Shown here one piece after another: positions 7,749 through 16,625 of a DNA stretch of 64,000 nt (positions within the stretch are counted from its first letter, which is position 1; the number at the start of each line of letters is the position of its first letter). The position numbers were made by a program, and so were the translations under genes. This DNA comes from Streptomyces tendae (lineage in GTDB: Bacteria > Actinomycetota > Actinomycetes > Streptomycetales > Streptomycetaceae). Under the pieces are notes generated by a model that worked only from the letters and a program-made list of their open reading frames with translations, was not told where the DNA came from and did not search any database. Location of the stretch: assembly GCF_008632955.1 (NCBI RefSeq), contig NZ_CP043959.1, positions 4,340,001 to 4,404,000 on the forward strand, in the 5' to 3' direction.

Positions 7749-8768
7749 GTGAGCAGCAGCCTGAAAGACGTGGCGGCGCGCGCGGGGGTCTCCGCGCGCA
7801 CGGTGTCGAACGTGGTCAACGGTTCCGCCCGGGTGGCGCCCGAGACCCGCCGACGGGTGCAGGAGGCGATCGACGAGCTGGGCTACCGCCCCAACCTCGC
7901 GGCCCGGAGCCTGAGGGCGGGACGGACCGGCATCATCGGCCTGGCGATCCCGGAGCTGCACTCGCCCTACTTCGCCGAGCTGGCCGGGCTGCTCGTGGAC
8001 GAGGCGCGCCGCCGGTCGTGGACGGTGGTCATCGACCAGACGCACGGTGACGCCGAGGCGGAACGGCGGCTGCTCACCGGTGACGGCGGCCGGGTGATGG
8101 ACGGTCTGATCATCAGTCCCTGGGCACTGCCGGCCGAGGACATCACGGCCGCCGCACGTCCCCTGCCCGTGGTGCTGCTCGGCGAGCGCGACCCGCAGGG
8201 CCTGGCGGACCGGGTGGCCGTGGACAACGTGGCCGCGGCGGACGAGGCCACCACGCACCTGCTGTCGCTGGGCCGCCGCCGCGTCGCCGCCATCGGCCTC
8301 CAGCCCCATCTGGGCAACGGCACGGCCGAGCTGCGTGCCGAGGGCTACCGTACGGCGCTGCGGCGTGCCGGGATCACCCCGTGCCCCGCGTGGGAGCGCC
8401 CGGTGACGGCGTTGCACCGGGGCGACGGCGCCCGGGCGATGGCCCACCTTCTCGACTCCGGCGACGCGCCCGACGCGGTGTTCGCGTTCAGCGACGAACT
8501 GGCGCTGGGGGCGCTGCACACGGCGTACGCCCGAGGGCTGCGGGTGCCGGAGGACCTGGCGGTCGTCGGGTTCGACGACATCGAGGACGGCCGGTTCGGC
8601 CGGCCGACGCTCACCACCGTCTCCCCCGACAAGAGGCAGATCGCCGCGCGGGCGCTGCAGTGCCTCGCCGACCGCATCTACAGCCCGCTCAACGACGTGC
8701 CCGCCGCCGACCTCACGGTCCCGCACCGGCTGGCCGTCCGCGGGAGCACGGTGGCTTCGGCCGCCTAG
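7749..8768 (+). CDS. LacI-family transcriptional regulator
   Basis: The 339-residue protein has an N-terminal LacI helix-turn-helix (LKDVAARAGVSARTVSNVVN) with the hinge helix region NLAARSLR, followed by a periplasmic-binding-protein-like effector domain (GIIGLAIPELHSPYFAEL through DLAVVGFDDIEDGRFGRPTLTTV). GTG at 7749 places Ser-Ser-Leu-Lys at the usual distance before the helix-turn-helix; GTG at 7743 is an alternative. It is divergent from the PhyH gene and probably represses the PhyH-sulfite oxidase-Rieske series through the palindrome at 7670-7695. The effector is unknown and may not be a sugar, since no sugar genes are adjacent. Confidence 0.93.
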   Translation: MSSSLKDVAARAGVSARTVSNVVNGSARVAPETRRRVQEAIDELGYRPNLAARSLRAGRTGIIGLAIPELHSPYFAELAGLLVDEARRRSWTVVIDQTHGDAEAERRLLTGDGGRVMDGLIISPWALPAEDITAAARPLPVVLLGERDPQGLADRVAVDNVAAADEATTHLLSLGRRRVAAIGLQPHLGNGTAELRAEGYRTALRRAGITPCPAWERPVTALHRGDGARAMAHLLDSGDAPDAVFAFSDELALGALHTAYARGLRVPEDLAVVGFDDIEDGRFGRPTLTTVSPDKRQIAARALQCLADRIYSPLNDVPAADLTVPHRLAVRGSTVASAA

Positions 8769-8923
8769 GGCCCGCCGGGCATGGCCCGGTGCCGAGGTCT
8801 CCGGGTGGCGCGGTGCCATGGCGTCCGGGACGGGCGGTGGGCTGGTTTTGTGCGCCACCGGGTGTGCGCGTGGCCCGGCCGGGGAACATGTTCGCCCTGT
8901 TCGGGCGTGCGAGAGGATTCCAT

Positions 8924-10441
8924 GTGACTGCGTCGGCGTCAGGGGCGGGCGACCGCCGGCCCGGTGCCCGGGATGACGACTACCAGCCGGATCCGCACCG
9001 GTGGCGTGCCCTGTGGGTGACGCTGGTCGCCGGTTTCATGAGCCTGCTCGACGTCACGATCGTGGCGGTCGCGCTGCCCACCATCCAGACCGACCTGGGG
9101 GCCTCCCCCGCACAGGTCCAGTGGGTCGTGTCCGGCTACGCCCTCACCTTCGCGCTGGCCCTCGTCACGGCGGGACGGCTGGGTGACGCCCTGGACCGGC
9201 GGAAGATCTTCCTGATCGCCCTGTGCGGCTTCGTGCTGTTCAGCGCGGCCTGCGGCGCGGCGCCCGGCATCACCCTGCTGGTCGTGGCCCGCCTCGCCCA
9301 GGGCCTGGCGGCCGGGTTCATGGCGCCGCAGAACTCCGCCCTCATCCAGCAGATGTTCCGGGGCGCCGAACGGGGCCGCGCCTTCGGCTACTTCGGCGCC
9401 ACCGTCGGCATCTCCTCGGCGTCCGGACCGATCGTCGGCGGTGCGATTCTCGCGCTGGCCGACGGCATGCAGGGATGGCGGTGGATCTTCTACGTCAACG
9501 TGCCCATCGGTGTCCTCGCCGTGCTGCTGGGGCGCCGCCTGCTGCCGCGGACCCGGAAGTCGGGGCGGGGCCATGTGGACGTGCCGGGCGTGCTGCTGCT
9601 CGGGCTCGGCGTGCTGTCGTTCATGTTCCCGCTGGTGCAGGCGGAGTCGGGCGGGCTGAGCCGCATGTGGTGGCTGTTCCTCGTCGGCGCCGCGATCCTC
9701 GCCGTCTTCGTCCGCAGGCAGCGCCGTCTGCTCGCCCGGGGGGCCACGCCCCTGCTCGATCCGCGGCTGTTCACCACGGTGCGCGGTTACGCCATCGGCG
9801 CGGGCGTGGGCACGCTGTACTTCATCGGCTTCAGCGGCGTCTGGCTGGTCTTCGCGCTCTTCTACCAGCACGGCCTGCACTACTCCCCGCTGGAGTCCGG
9901 GCTCGCCGTGACGCCCTTCGCCATCGGTTCGGCCGGGGCCGCCGTCATCTCCGGGCGTCTCGTCGACCGGTTCGGGCGTCTGCTCACCGTGTGGGGGCTC
10001 GCGGGGGTGATCGTGGGGCTCGGCGGTACCGCCCTGCTGCTGCGGTTCGCGCCCCTGGACATCGCCCCCTGGCTCGCCGCCCCGGCACTGTTCGTCGGCG
10101 GCATCGGCGGGGGCTTCGTCGTCTCCCCCAACATCACCATGACGCTGCGGGACGTGCCCGTGCGGATGGCGGGCGCGGCCGGCGGCGCACTGCAGACGGG
10201 GCAGCGGCTCGGCGCCGCGGTGGGCACGGCGGCATTGCCGGGCCTCTTCTACCTGATGCTCGCCCGCAACGACGACTTCCGATCCTCCCTGTTCATCGCG
10301 CTGGGTGCCGCCCTCACGGCGATGCTGACCTCGCTCGCCCTGGCGGCGTACGACTGGCTGCGCGACCGGCGGATGCGCCAGGCACACGGGGAGTGCCCGG
10401 AGGAGGTCGCGAACAGCCCGGTGCACGCCCGGCAGACCTGA
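8924..10441 (+). CDS. MFS drug/proton antiporter, DHA2 (14-TM) family
   Basis: This 505-residue transporter has the 14-helix DHA2 architecture. It shows motif C-like LDVTIVAVALPTIQTDL in helix 1, motif A GRLGDALDRRKIF between helices 2 and 3, and the repeated second half (ISGRLVDRFGRLLTV). It should export hydrophobic or cationic compounds using the proton gradient. GTG at 8924 is preceded by GAGAGG; the in-frame ATG at 8888 lacks a good site. The regulator of this gene is not obvious; the upstream lacI gene is 155 nt away on the same strand, so read-through is possible. Confidence 0.92.
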   Translation: MTASASGAGDRRPGARDDDYQPDPHRWRALWVTLVAGFMSLLDVTIVAVALPTIQTDLGASPAQVQWVVSGYALTFALALVTAGRLGDALDRRKIFLIALCGFVLFSAACGAAPGITLLVVARLAQGLAAGFMAPQNSALIQQMFRGAERGRAFGYFGATVGISSASGPIVGGAILALADGMQGWRWIFYVNVPIGVLAVLLGRRLLPRTRKSGRGHVDVPGVLLLGLGVLSFMFPLVQAESGGLSRMWWLFLVGAAILAVFVRRQRRLLARGATPLLDPRLFTTVRGYAIGAGVGTLYFIGFSGVWLVFALFYQHGLHYSPLESGLAVTPFAIGSAGAAVISGRLVDRFGRLLTVWGLAGVIVGLGGTALLLRFAPLDIAPWLAAPALFVGGIGGGFVVSPNITMTLRDVPVRMAGAAGGALQTGQRLGAAVGTAALPGLFYLMLARNDDFRSSLFIALGAALTAMLTSLALAAYDWLRDRRMRQAHGECPEEVANSPVHARQT

Positions 10442-10465
10442 GGGGGGCACGGCGGGGGGCGGGGC

Positions 10466-10594
10466 GTCCCGGTCACCGGCGTGAGCGGCCCGGCGGACGG
10501 CGGGGGCGTCGCCGGTCTCCCGCCTGAACGGCCGGACGGACGGCGGAGGCGTTGCTGATCACCAGCCTGAGCGGCCCGGCGGACGGCGGGGGCG
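10466..10594. repeat. Three imperfect 43-bp tandem repeats
   Basis: A 27-nt core beginning TGAGCGGCCCGGCGGACGGC recurs at 10482-10508, 10525-10551 and 10568-10594, exactly 43 nt apart. The 16-nt linkers before each core are also related (CCGGTCACCGGC-, GCCGGTCTCCCGCC-, GCTGATCACCAGCC-like). Copies 1 and 3 have identical cores; copy 2 carries four changes. It fills the gap between the convergent MFS and oxidoreductase genes. A 43-nt period is not a coding period. Confidence 0.7.
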
Positions 10595-10600
10595 GCCCCG

Positions 10601-11662
10601 TCAGCGGCCGCACGCGGCCCCCGGGTGCAGGACGATCTTTCCGACGTGGTTCCTGCGGGCCAGTTCCTCCTGCGCCCGCGCGGCCTGGTCCAGCGGGTAC
10701 GCCGCCGCGACGACCGGCTCGACGGCGGCCTGCCGGGCCATCTCCATCAGCAGCCCGAAGTGGGCCCGCGTGTGCATCGCCGAGCCGATCACCTGGGCGT
10801 TGTGCAGATAGAGGCGGCGTACGTCGAGGTGCACCCCGTAGCCGCCGAGCGCCCCGGCGATCACCCACCGTCCGCCTTCCCGCAGCAGCGGCACGCCCTC
10901 ACTCACCAAGTCCCCGGCGACGACGTCGAGCCCGACGTCGATGCCTTGCGGGGCGGCGGCACGGATCTGCCCGATGACGTCCCCGGCCCGGTCGACCACG
11001 GCGTGCGCCCCTGCCTCGCGCACCGCGTCGATCTTGGTGCCGCTGCTGACGGCGACCACCTGGGCACCCCGGGCGCGGGCGATCTGAACCAGCGCGAGCC
11101 CGACCCCGCCGGAGGCGCCCGAGACCAGCACGGTCTCGCCCTCGCGCATGCGCCCGCGCTCGATCATGCCCAGCGCCGTGCCGTACGCGGTCGGCAGGGA
11201 GGCGAGCTGGTCGTCCGTGAGCGGGGAGCCGGTGACGTCGTGGAGCTGGTCGAGCGGGGCGGTGACGTACTCGGCGTATCCGCCGTCGCGTTCGCTGCCC
11301 ATGAGGCCCACCGGGTGGGCGTCCGGACCGTCACCGTCGTAGACGGCCGGGTCGACCACCACGCGGCGGCCGACCAGACCCTCGTCACCGCCGGACCCCA
11401 CCGCCGCCACCCGGCCCGCGACGTCGGCGCCCTGGACGCGGGGAAAGTCGACCGGCCCCCGCCAGCCCGACCGGGCCTCCGGGTCACCGGGCCGTCCGTA
11501 GGCGCCCTCGCGGGTCCACAGGTCGGTGTTGTTCAGGGCCACCGACGTGACGCGCACCAGCGCCTCACCGGCCCGCGGCACGGGCACGGGCACCTGCGCC
11601 GCTTCCAGCACCTCCGGTCCGCCGTGCCGTGTGATGCGTACCGCGCGCATGTACTCGGACAT
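10601..11662 (-). CDS. Zinc-free MDR quinone oxidoreductase/alcohol dehydrogenase-like
   Basis: This 353-residue medium-chain reductase has the GroES-like N-domain (GGPEVLEAAQVPVPVPRAGE, ALNNTDLWTREG) and the Rossmann motif SGASGGVGLALVQIARARGA typical of quinone oxidoreductases. The zinc ligands are missing, so it is an NADPH-dependent quinone or enone reductase rather than an alcohol dehydrogenase. ATG at 11662 has a GAGGTGAGG site. It is divergent from a TetR regulator; the 18-bp palindrome in their 74-nt gap implies direct repression with induction by an electrophile or quinone. Confidence 0.9.
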   Translation of the reverse strand: MSEYMRAVRITRHGGPEVLEAAQVPVPVPRAGEALVRVTSVALNNTDLWTREGAYGRPGDPEARSGWRGPVDFPRVQGADVAGRVAAVGSGGDEGLVGRRVVVDPAVYDGDGPDAHPVGLMGSERDGGYAEYVTAPLDQLHDVTGSPLTDDQLASLPTAYGTALGMIERGRMREGETVLVSGASGGVGLALVQIARARGAQVVAVSSGTKIDAVREAGAHAVVDRAGDVIGQIRAAAPQGIDVGLDVVAGDLVSEGVPLLREGGRWVIAGALGGYGVHLDVRRLYLHNAQVIGSAMHTRAHFGLLMEMARQAAVEPVVAAAYPLDQAARAQEELARRNHVGKIVLHPGAACGR

Positions 11663-11678
11663 GATCCTCACCTCACAG

Positions 11679-11696
11679 GTATACTGATCTGTATAC
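11679..11696. promoter_or_regulatory. TetR-type operator overlapping divergent promoters
   Basis: GTATAC (11679-11684) and GTATAC (11691-11696) flank TGATCT, giving an 18-bp near-perfect palindrome (GATC at its core is also symmetric). It is a striking AT-rich island between a TetR gene and the quinone oxidoreductase gene. TATACT hexamers inside it could serve as -10 boxes, so binding would block transcription. Confidence 0.65.
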
Positions 11697-11736
11697 TTCT
11701 CCACCACCGTACACCGATCAGTGAAGGTCTGCGCGA

Positions 11737-12321
11737 ATGGATCACGGCACCGACACCCCTCCCCTGACCCCGGCCGGGCGCCGCATCGTGGCGGCGGCCG
11801 AGGAACTGTTCTACGAACGGGGCATCACGGCGGTCGGCGTGGACCTGATCGCCGAGCACTCGGGCGTGACCAAGCGGACCCTGTACAACCGCTTCGGCTC
11901 GAAGGAGAACCTCGTCGCCGCCTACCTCACCGAGCGCGACCGGCGCTGGCGGTCGGCGGTCCGCGCGGCGGTCGAGGTGAGCGGCAGCGAGGAGGAGGCC
12001 GTCACCGCGCCCTTCGAGACGCTGCGCGCATGGAGCGCGACCGACACCCGGGGGTGCGCGTTCATCAACGCCCTGGCCGAGCTGCCCGATCCGGAGCATC
12101 CCGCGCACCGGGTCGCCACGGACCAGAAGCGCTGGCTGCTGCGCCTCTTCGAGGAACTGGCCGACGCGGCGGGCTGCCCGGACCCGGCCACCCTCGCCGC
12201 CCGCCTGCTCGTCCTGCACGAGGGCGCGCTCGCCACCCGGCCTCTCGGCCTCGGCACGCTCACGACGGCCACGGACCTGGCCCGCGACCTGGTCCGCGCC
12301 GCAGTCCGCGCACGCGACTGA
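11737..12321 (+). CDS. TetR/AcrR-family regulator
   Basis: The 194-residue protein has a canonical N-terminal helix-turn-helix (GRRIVAAAEELFYERGITAV, then VDLIAEHSGVTKRTLYNRFGS) and an all-helical ligand domain. The RGCAFINALAELPDPEHPAH stretch is common in TetR repressors of quinone/aldehyde-responsive genes. ATG at 11737 follows GTGAAGG. It is divergent from the quinone oxidoreductase, which it most likely represses together with itself through the 11679-11696 palindrome. The ligand is unknown. Confidence 0.93.
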   Translation: MDHGTDTPPLTPAGRRIVAAAEELFYERGITAVGVDLIAEHSGVTKRTLYNRFGSKENLVAAYLTERDRRWRSAVRAAVEVSGSEEEAVTAPFETLRAWSATDTRGCAFINALAELPDPEHPAHRVATDQKRWLLRLFEELADAAGCPDPATLAARLLVLHEGALATRPLGLGTLTTATDLARDLVRAAVRARD

Positions 12322-12330
12322 GGCGGCTCG

Positions 12331-12810
12331 TCAGTCGGCGTCGCCGATGCCGGTCGCGGTGTCCTCCCGGACCACGACGACCGGGCAGGCCGCGTGCTGC
12401 GCACAGTGCTGCGCGACGGAGCCGAGGAGCAGCCCGGCGAACCCGCCCAGGCCCCGGCTGCCGACCACCAGCAGGGACGCGTCACGGGCCGCGCGCAGCA
12501 GCACGCTGGCCGGGGTTCCGTACTGCACCTCGGTGCGGACCTCCGCCGGCGGCCGTGCGCCCAGGGTCTCCTCGACGCACCGGGTCAGGTCCTCGCGCGC
12601 CCGCGCCTCCAGCGCGTCCTCGTCCCCGCTCGACGGGGGCAGCCAGCCCAGCGCGCCGTGGTACTGCGGGTAGTCCCAGGCGGTCAGGGCCCGCACGGTC
12701 CCCCCGGTGAGCGTGGCCTGGCGCACCGCCCAGCGCAGCGCCTGCCGCGAGGACGGCGAGCCGTCCACCCCGACCACGACGCGGTCCGCCGCCCCGTGCT
12801 GATCGTCCAC
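12331..12810 (-). CDS. Universal stress protein (UspA family)
   Basis: This 159-residue single-domain Usp starts VVVGVDGSPSSRQALRWAV and contains the ATP-binding motif G-2x-G-9x-G(S/T) as GSRGLGGFAGLLLGSVAQH, followed by the VVVVRE strand. It should bind ATP and act in dormancy, hypoxia or general stress. The GTG start at 12810 has a good AGGAGAG site. It is convergent with the TetR gene (9-nt gap) and monocistronic. Confidence 0.93.
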   Translation of the reverse strand: MDDQHGAADRVVVGVDGSPSSRQALRWAVRQATLTGGTVRALTAWDYPQYHGALGWLPPSSGDEDALEARAREDLTRCVEETLGARPPAEVRTEVQYGTPASVLLRAARDASLLVVGSRGLGGFAGLLLGSVAQHCAQHAACPVVVVREDTATGIGDAD

Positions 12811-12955
12811 GGTCTCTCCTCACCTGAGCCCGGGCGGCCGGCCGGCTCCGGACCGCCCGCGTCACACCCGGTTCCCAGCCTCCGGCCCGCGGCGGCGGTT
12901 GCCGAGCCCAGCGGGTCCGGAAGGGGCAGCGGGGAGGTGACCTCGGGCGCGGACG

Positions 12956-12993
12956 GCGGCACCGCGGCAGGTCTCCCCCCGCCGCGGTGCCGC
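12956..12993 (-). terminator. Terminator after the DUF3103 gene
   Basis: GCGGCACCGCGGC (12956-12968) and GCCGCGGTGCCGC (12981-12993) form a perfect 13-bp stem with a 12-nt loop, starting 16 nt past the DUF3103 stop codon on the minus strand. Confidence 0.75.
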
Positions 12994-13008
12994 TCGTGCG
13001 CCGGTGCC

Positions 13009-14163
13009 TCAGAGTTCCTGCACGAAGTACGGTTCCAGGGTCATCCAGCCGTTGCCGCGGGCGCCGTGACGGGTGCCGTTGTCGGTGCGGGCCAGGGTGT
13101 ACCAGGAGTCGACGTAGTCAGGGTCGTCGGTCCACCAGTCGTCCGGGACCGCGTCCAGGACCGCGTTCACCAGCGGGATGTACGCGCCCTGGTCGGTGAC
13201 GGTGAGCAGGACGGCGGCGATGGCCTTGGCGAGGTCGCGGTAGTTGGTGCCGCCGTCGTCCTCCATCATCACGGCGTCGGCCAGGTCGTACTTGTACGAC
13301 GACCAGTTGACCAGGATCTGCTGGGGCCGGTAGACGACGCCGTCGCTGTCGAGGTACGGCATGTCGACCGGGTCGACCCGCACCTTGCCGTCGTGGCCGA
13401 AGCCGGTGACGAGGGTGTAGATCTCGGCGTCGCCCTTGATCCAGGGCTCCTGGTCGTCGGAGAGCGAGACCGCGGCGACGCGGGTGGTCCAGAAGCCGGC
13501 GGCGGCAGCGGTGGCCGACGCGTCCCGCAGCGGGGTGCGCCGGGCCGTCGGGGCGGTGGACCGCACACCGCGGCGGGCCAGCTCCTCGTTCAGGACGTCC
13601 AGGCCGGCGGCCAGCGCCCGGGAGCCGTCGAGGTCGACGACGTACACCGGGTGCGCGGGCGCCTCGCGCGCGTCCAGCGTGTGGATCCGGCCCTCGCTGT
13701 CGTACGCGGTGACGGGGCCGTCGTCGGAGGTGGCGGCGGCCACCCAGGGTGGCGTGCCGGCGGTGAGCGCGCCGCGCATCGAGGGGTCGCCGAGCCGCAG
13801 CCGCAGCAGCGGGCCGACGCCGGCGTCGAGGCCCTTGGCGGCGGCGATCCTGCGGTCGGCCGCGGCGAGGGTGGACCTCAGCGTGCCGTCGGCCAGGGCG
13901 GTGACGGCGACCTCGTCCGAGGCGAGCGCGGCCCGGCGGACGCGGGTGTTCCAGACGGGGTCGGAGAGCGCGCCGGCGATCGCCCGCGCGGCGAGGTCCT
14001 CCGCCGCGTGGACCTCGGACGCGGGAGAGGCCGGCGCGGGGACGGCGGTGGCCGGGGCTGCGGCGGCCTGCGGGGCGCCGAGGGACTGGCCGGCGCACAG
14101 GACGGCCAGGGTCGTCGCCGCGACGGCGAGGGCGCCGCGGCGACGGAGATGACGGGGTCTCAC
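13009..14163 (-). CDS. Secreted DUF3103 family protein
   Basis: This 384-residue protein has a Sec signal (RRRGALAVAATTLAVLCAG... ending in AAAAPA) and the DUF3103 region in its C-terminal half: AEIYTLVTGFGHDGKVRVD, VDMPYLDSDGVVYRPQQILV and EDDGGTNYRDLAKAIAAVL. The family is secreted and of unknown function; family relatives I recall are mostly gammaproteobacterial. GTG at 14163 has GGAGGC upstream and puts the positive n-region first. It is followed by a strong hairpin and stands alone, so it is likely monocistronic. Confidence 0.85.
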   Translation of the reverse strand: MRPRHLRRRGALAVAATTLAVLCAGQSLGAPQAAAAPATAVPAPASPASEVHAAEDLAARAIAGALSDPVWNTRVRRAALASDEVAVTALADGTLRSTLAAADRRIAAAKGLDAGVGPLLRLRLGDPSMRGALTAGTPPWVAAATSDDGPVTAYDSEGRIHTLDAREAPAHPVYVVDLDGSRALAAGLDVLNEELARRGVRSTAPTARRTPLRDASATAAAAGFWTTRVAAVSLSDDQEPWIKGDAEIYTLVTGFGHDGKVRVDPVDMPYLDSDGVVYRPQQILVNWSSYKYDLADAVMMEDDGGTNYRDLAKAIAAVLLTVTDQGAYIPLVNAVLDAVPDDWWTDDPDYVDSWYTLARTDNGTRHGARGNGWMTLEPYFVQEL

Positions 14164-14393
14164 GTGGATCGAGCCTCCTGGGACGAGTGAAGGGTGGGGG
14201 CACTGCGTATGGAGCTCGTGAGCGTGACCGTGCGGGTGTCTATGCGGGTAGATACCCGCGAGTAGAGATGATGACGCTGACATGACATTCCGGCAAGGGG
14301 GCCTGCGCCACGGTGCGCCGGACGGGCGGTAGCGCCGCCCATGACGGTGCGGCCTGCCCGCGCCTCGGCCGCGTCCCGGCAGGATGGTGCGCC

Positions 14394-16561
14394 ATGTGGC
14401 ACCGGGGGCGCTCCGAGGGGCACGCGCGTACCTGGCGGACGCCGCTGCCGAAACCGCCGTCACGGGGCGAATCCGTGGGTGCCGCCCGGCGCGCGGTCCG
14501 CGTCACGGTCGCCGCCGTCGCCGGGTTCTACCCCGCGGTCGATCTGCTGGACCGGCCCGTGCTCGCGCTGTACACGCTGTTCATCCCCGTCGCGTTCGGG
14601 CTGCTCTCCCCGCTCCCCGGCTGTGGACGCCGGCGCGCCGGCACCGTGCTGCGCGCCGTGCCGGCCGCCGCCGCGCTGATCGTGCTCGGCACCTACCTGG
14701 CGGCAGCGAGCTGGGCCGCGGCGCTCGGGATGCTTCTCGTGGGGTTCGTGCTCGTGCTCGGCGCCTCGATCGGCTCCCGGGCGGCCGGCGTCGTCCCCGC
14801 GCTCCAGCTCAGTTACATCCTGGCCAGCTTCCCGCCCTACGCCCCCGGCACCCTGCCGGACCGGCTGGCCGGGCTCGCCGTCGGCGCGGCCCTTACCGTC
14901 CTGTGCGAGTGGCTGTTGCTGCCGGAACCCGGCAGCCGTCGTACCGCGACCGGATCGCCGGGAGCCTCGACCTCGCCGCGCACGCCGTACGGGAGCTGCT
15001 GCGAGGCGTCGCCGACGGCCGGGAGACGGCCGAGGCACTGCGGACGGCAGGCCGGGACCTGCGCTTCTCGAGGACACCGGCCGGCGGCCGCCCCACCGGA
15101 GCCGGCGCGCGGGACCGCGCGCTGGCCCAGGCGGGATACGCGACCCGCCGCTGCCTCGACCTGCTCGCCGTCCTCGCGCCACTGCTGCGGCCACCGGTGG
15201 ACCTGCCCTCGGCCACCCTGCTGCGCGGTCTCGCGGCCGCCTGCGCCGACACGGCCGGCGCGTTGCGCGGGACGCGCCCGCGCCCCGACCCCGCGGGGAT
15301 CGAGGAGATGACCGCGCAGTACGCGGCCACCAGGGGCGTGCCGTCGGACCTGCGCGGGGACCCGCACCCGCTGCTGAGCCGCCAGTCGACGCTTCTCGCC
15401 GTCGCGGTGTCCACGGTGACGGTGAGCGCGGCGGTGGCCCTGGCGACCGGACGACGGGGGCCGCTGCCCGGACTGCCGCGCGAGCAGTTCTGGTACGCCG
15501 GCGCCTCCACGGCCCGGCTGTGGTGGGTGCGGATCGCCGACCATGTCACGCCGCGCTCCGTCGTCTTCCAGAACGCCGTCCGCACCGCCTGCGGGCTGGC
15601 GCTCGCCCGGCTGGTGGCGGGGTCGCTGGACCTGTCGCACGGCTTCTGGGTCCTGCTGGGCATGCTGACCCTGGGCCGCACCACGGCGGGCGCCACCTGG
15701 TCCGCGGTGCGCGGAGCCGCGATGGGGACGCTGGTCGGATCGCTCGCGGCGGGTGCGCTGCTGGCCTCGGCGGGCGACGCGACCGAGGTGTACGCCGCCC
15801 TGCTGGTGCCCACGATGCTGGTGGCCTTCTGGGCTGGGCCGGTGGGCGGGCCCGCCTGGGGGCAGGGGCTCTTCACCCTGGTGGTGTCCATGGCGTTCGC
15901 ACAGATCGCGCCGGTCACGTGGCAGCTGGCGGAGGCCAGGATCGTCGACGTGCTCACCGGCAGCGTGATCGGACTGGTGTGCGGGGTACTGGCCTGGCCC
16001 GCCGGTGCGCGGGCCGAGATGCGGCGCAGCGCGGCCGCCCTGTTCCGCACCACCGCCCCGTTGGTACGGGTCACCGTCGAGCGGACGGCGGCCGGCCACG
16101 CCGCCCCCACGAGCCGCGCGGACGCGGCCCCGACGCTGCGGCGCGCGCTGCTGCGATGGCGCATCGCCCACGCCTCGTACGCGCAGCTGCGGACCGAGCC
16201 CCCGCCCCGCCGCCCGGCGGACGGCGGGTCCGACTGGCTCGCCGCGCTCAACTTCGGCTCCCGCGTTCTGACCGGCACCTACTGGGTGCCCTGGTCTCCG
16301 GGGACGCCGTGGCCTCCCGACGCGGCGGCCTGGGCCCGGGCGGCGGCGGACGAGGTGGTGTCGGCCGCGCTGCGGGCGGCGGACTTCCCGGCCGGCGGTG
16401 TGACCGTGCGACCGGCACCCCTGCCGAAGGGAATCCTGGGGCGGATCCCGGCACCGTCCGTCTCCCACCTGGTCGACGTGGAGGTGTGGCTGCACGCCCT
16501 CGCCTCCGACCTGGAGCAGGCCGTCGGGCCGGGCGACGAGGGCCGGGACGGTCACCGGTGA
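14394..16561 (+). pseudogene. FUSC-family membrane protein, one frameshift
   Basis: Two frames together encode a ~722-residue FUSC/aromatic-acid-exporter-like protein. Residues 1-178 (to CEWLLLPEP) lie in the frame of ATG 14394 and give six N-terminal helices. From about 14929 the frame beginning RQPSYRDRIAGSLDLAAHAV continues to 16561, with the second helix bundle GFWVLLGMLTLGRTTAGATW and MLVAFWAGPVGGPAWGQG. One missing C in the CCC run at 14928-14930 exactly joins them (PEP-RQPSYRD). Everything else is intact, so this is probably a sequence error or very recent mutation. The family exports aromatic acids or fusaric acid-like compounds, or stabilises membranes. The start is uncertain. Confidence 0.8.
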
Positions 16562-16625
16562 CGCCGCGTGGCCCGGTCGACGCGCGGGACCCGGCGCGTG
16601 CGGCGAGGATCGGGAGCAGGAGCCG

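Noticed and set aside
10466..10594. CRISPR array
   Set aside because: Only three imperfect units with related, not unique, linkers; no cas genes in the window.
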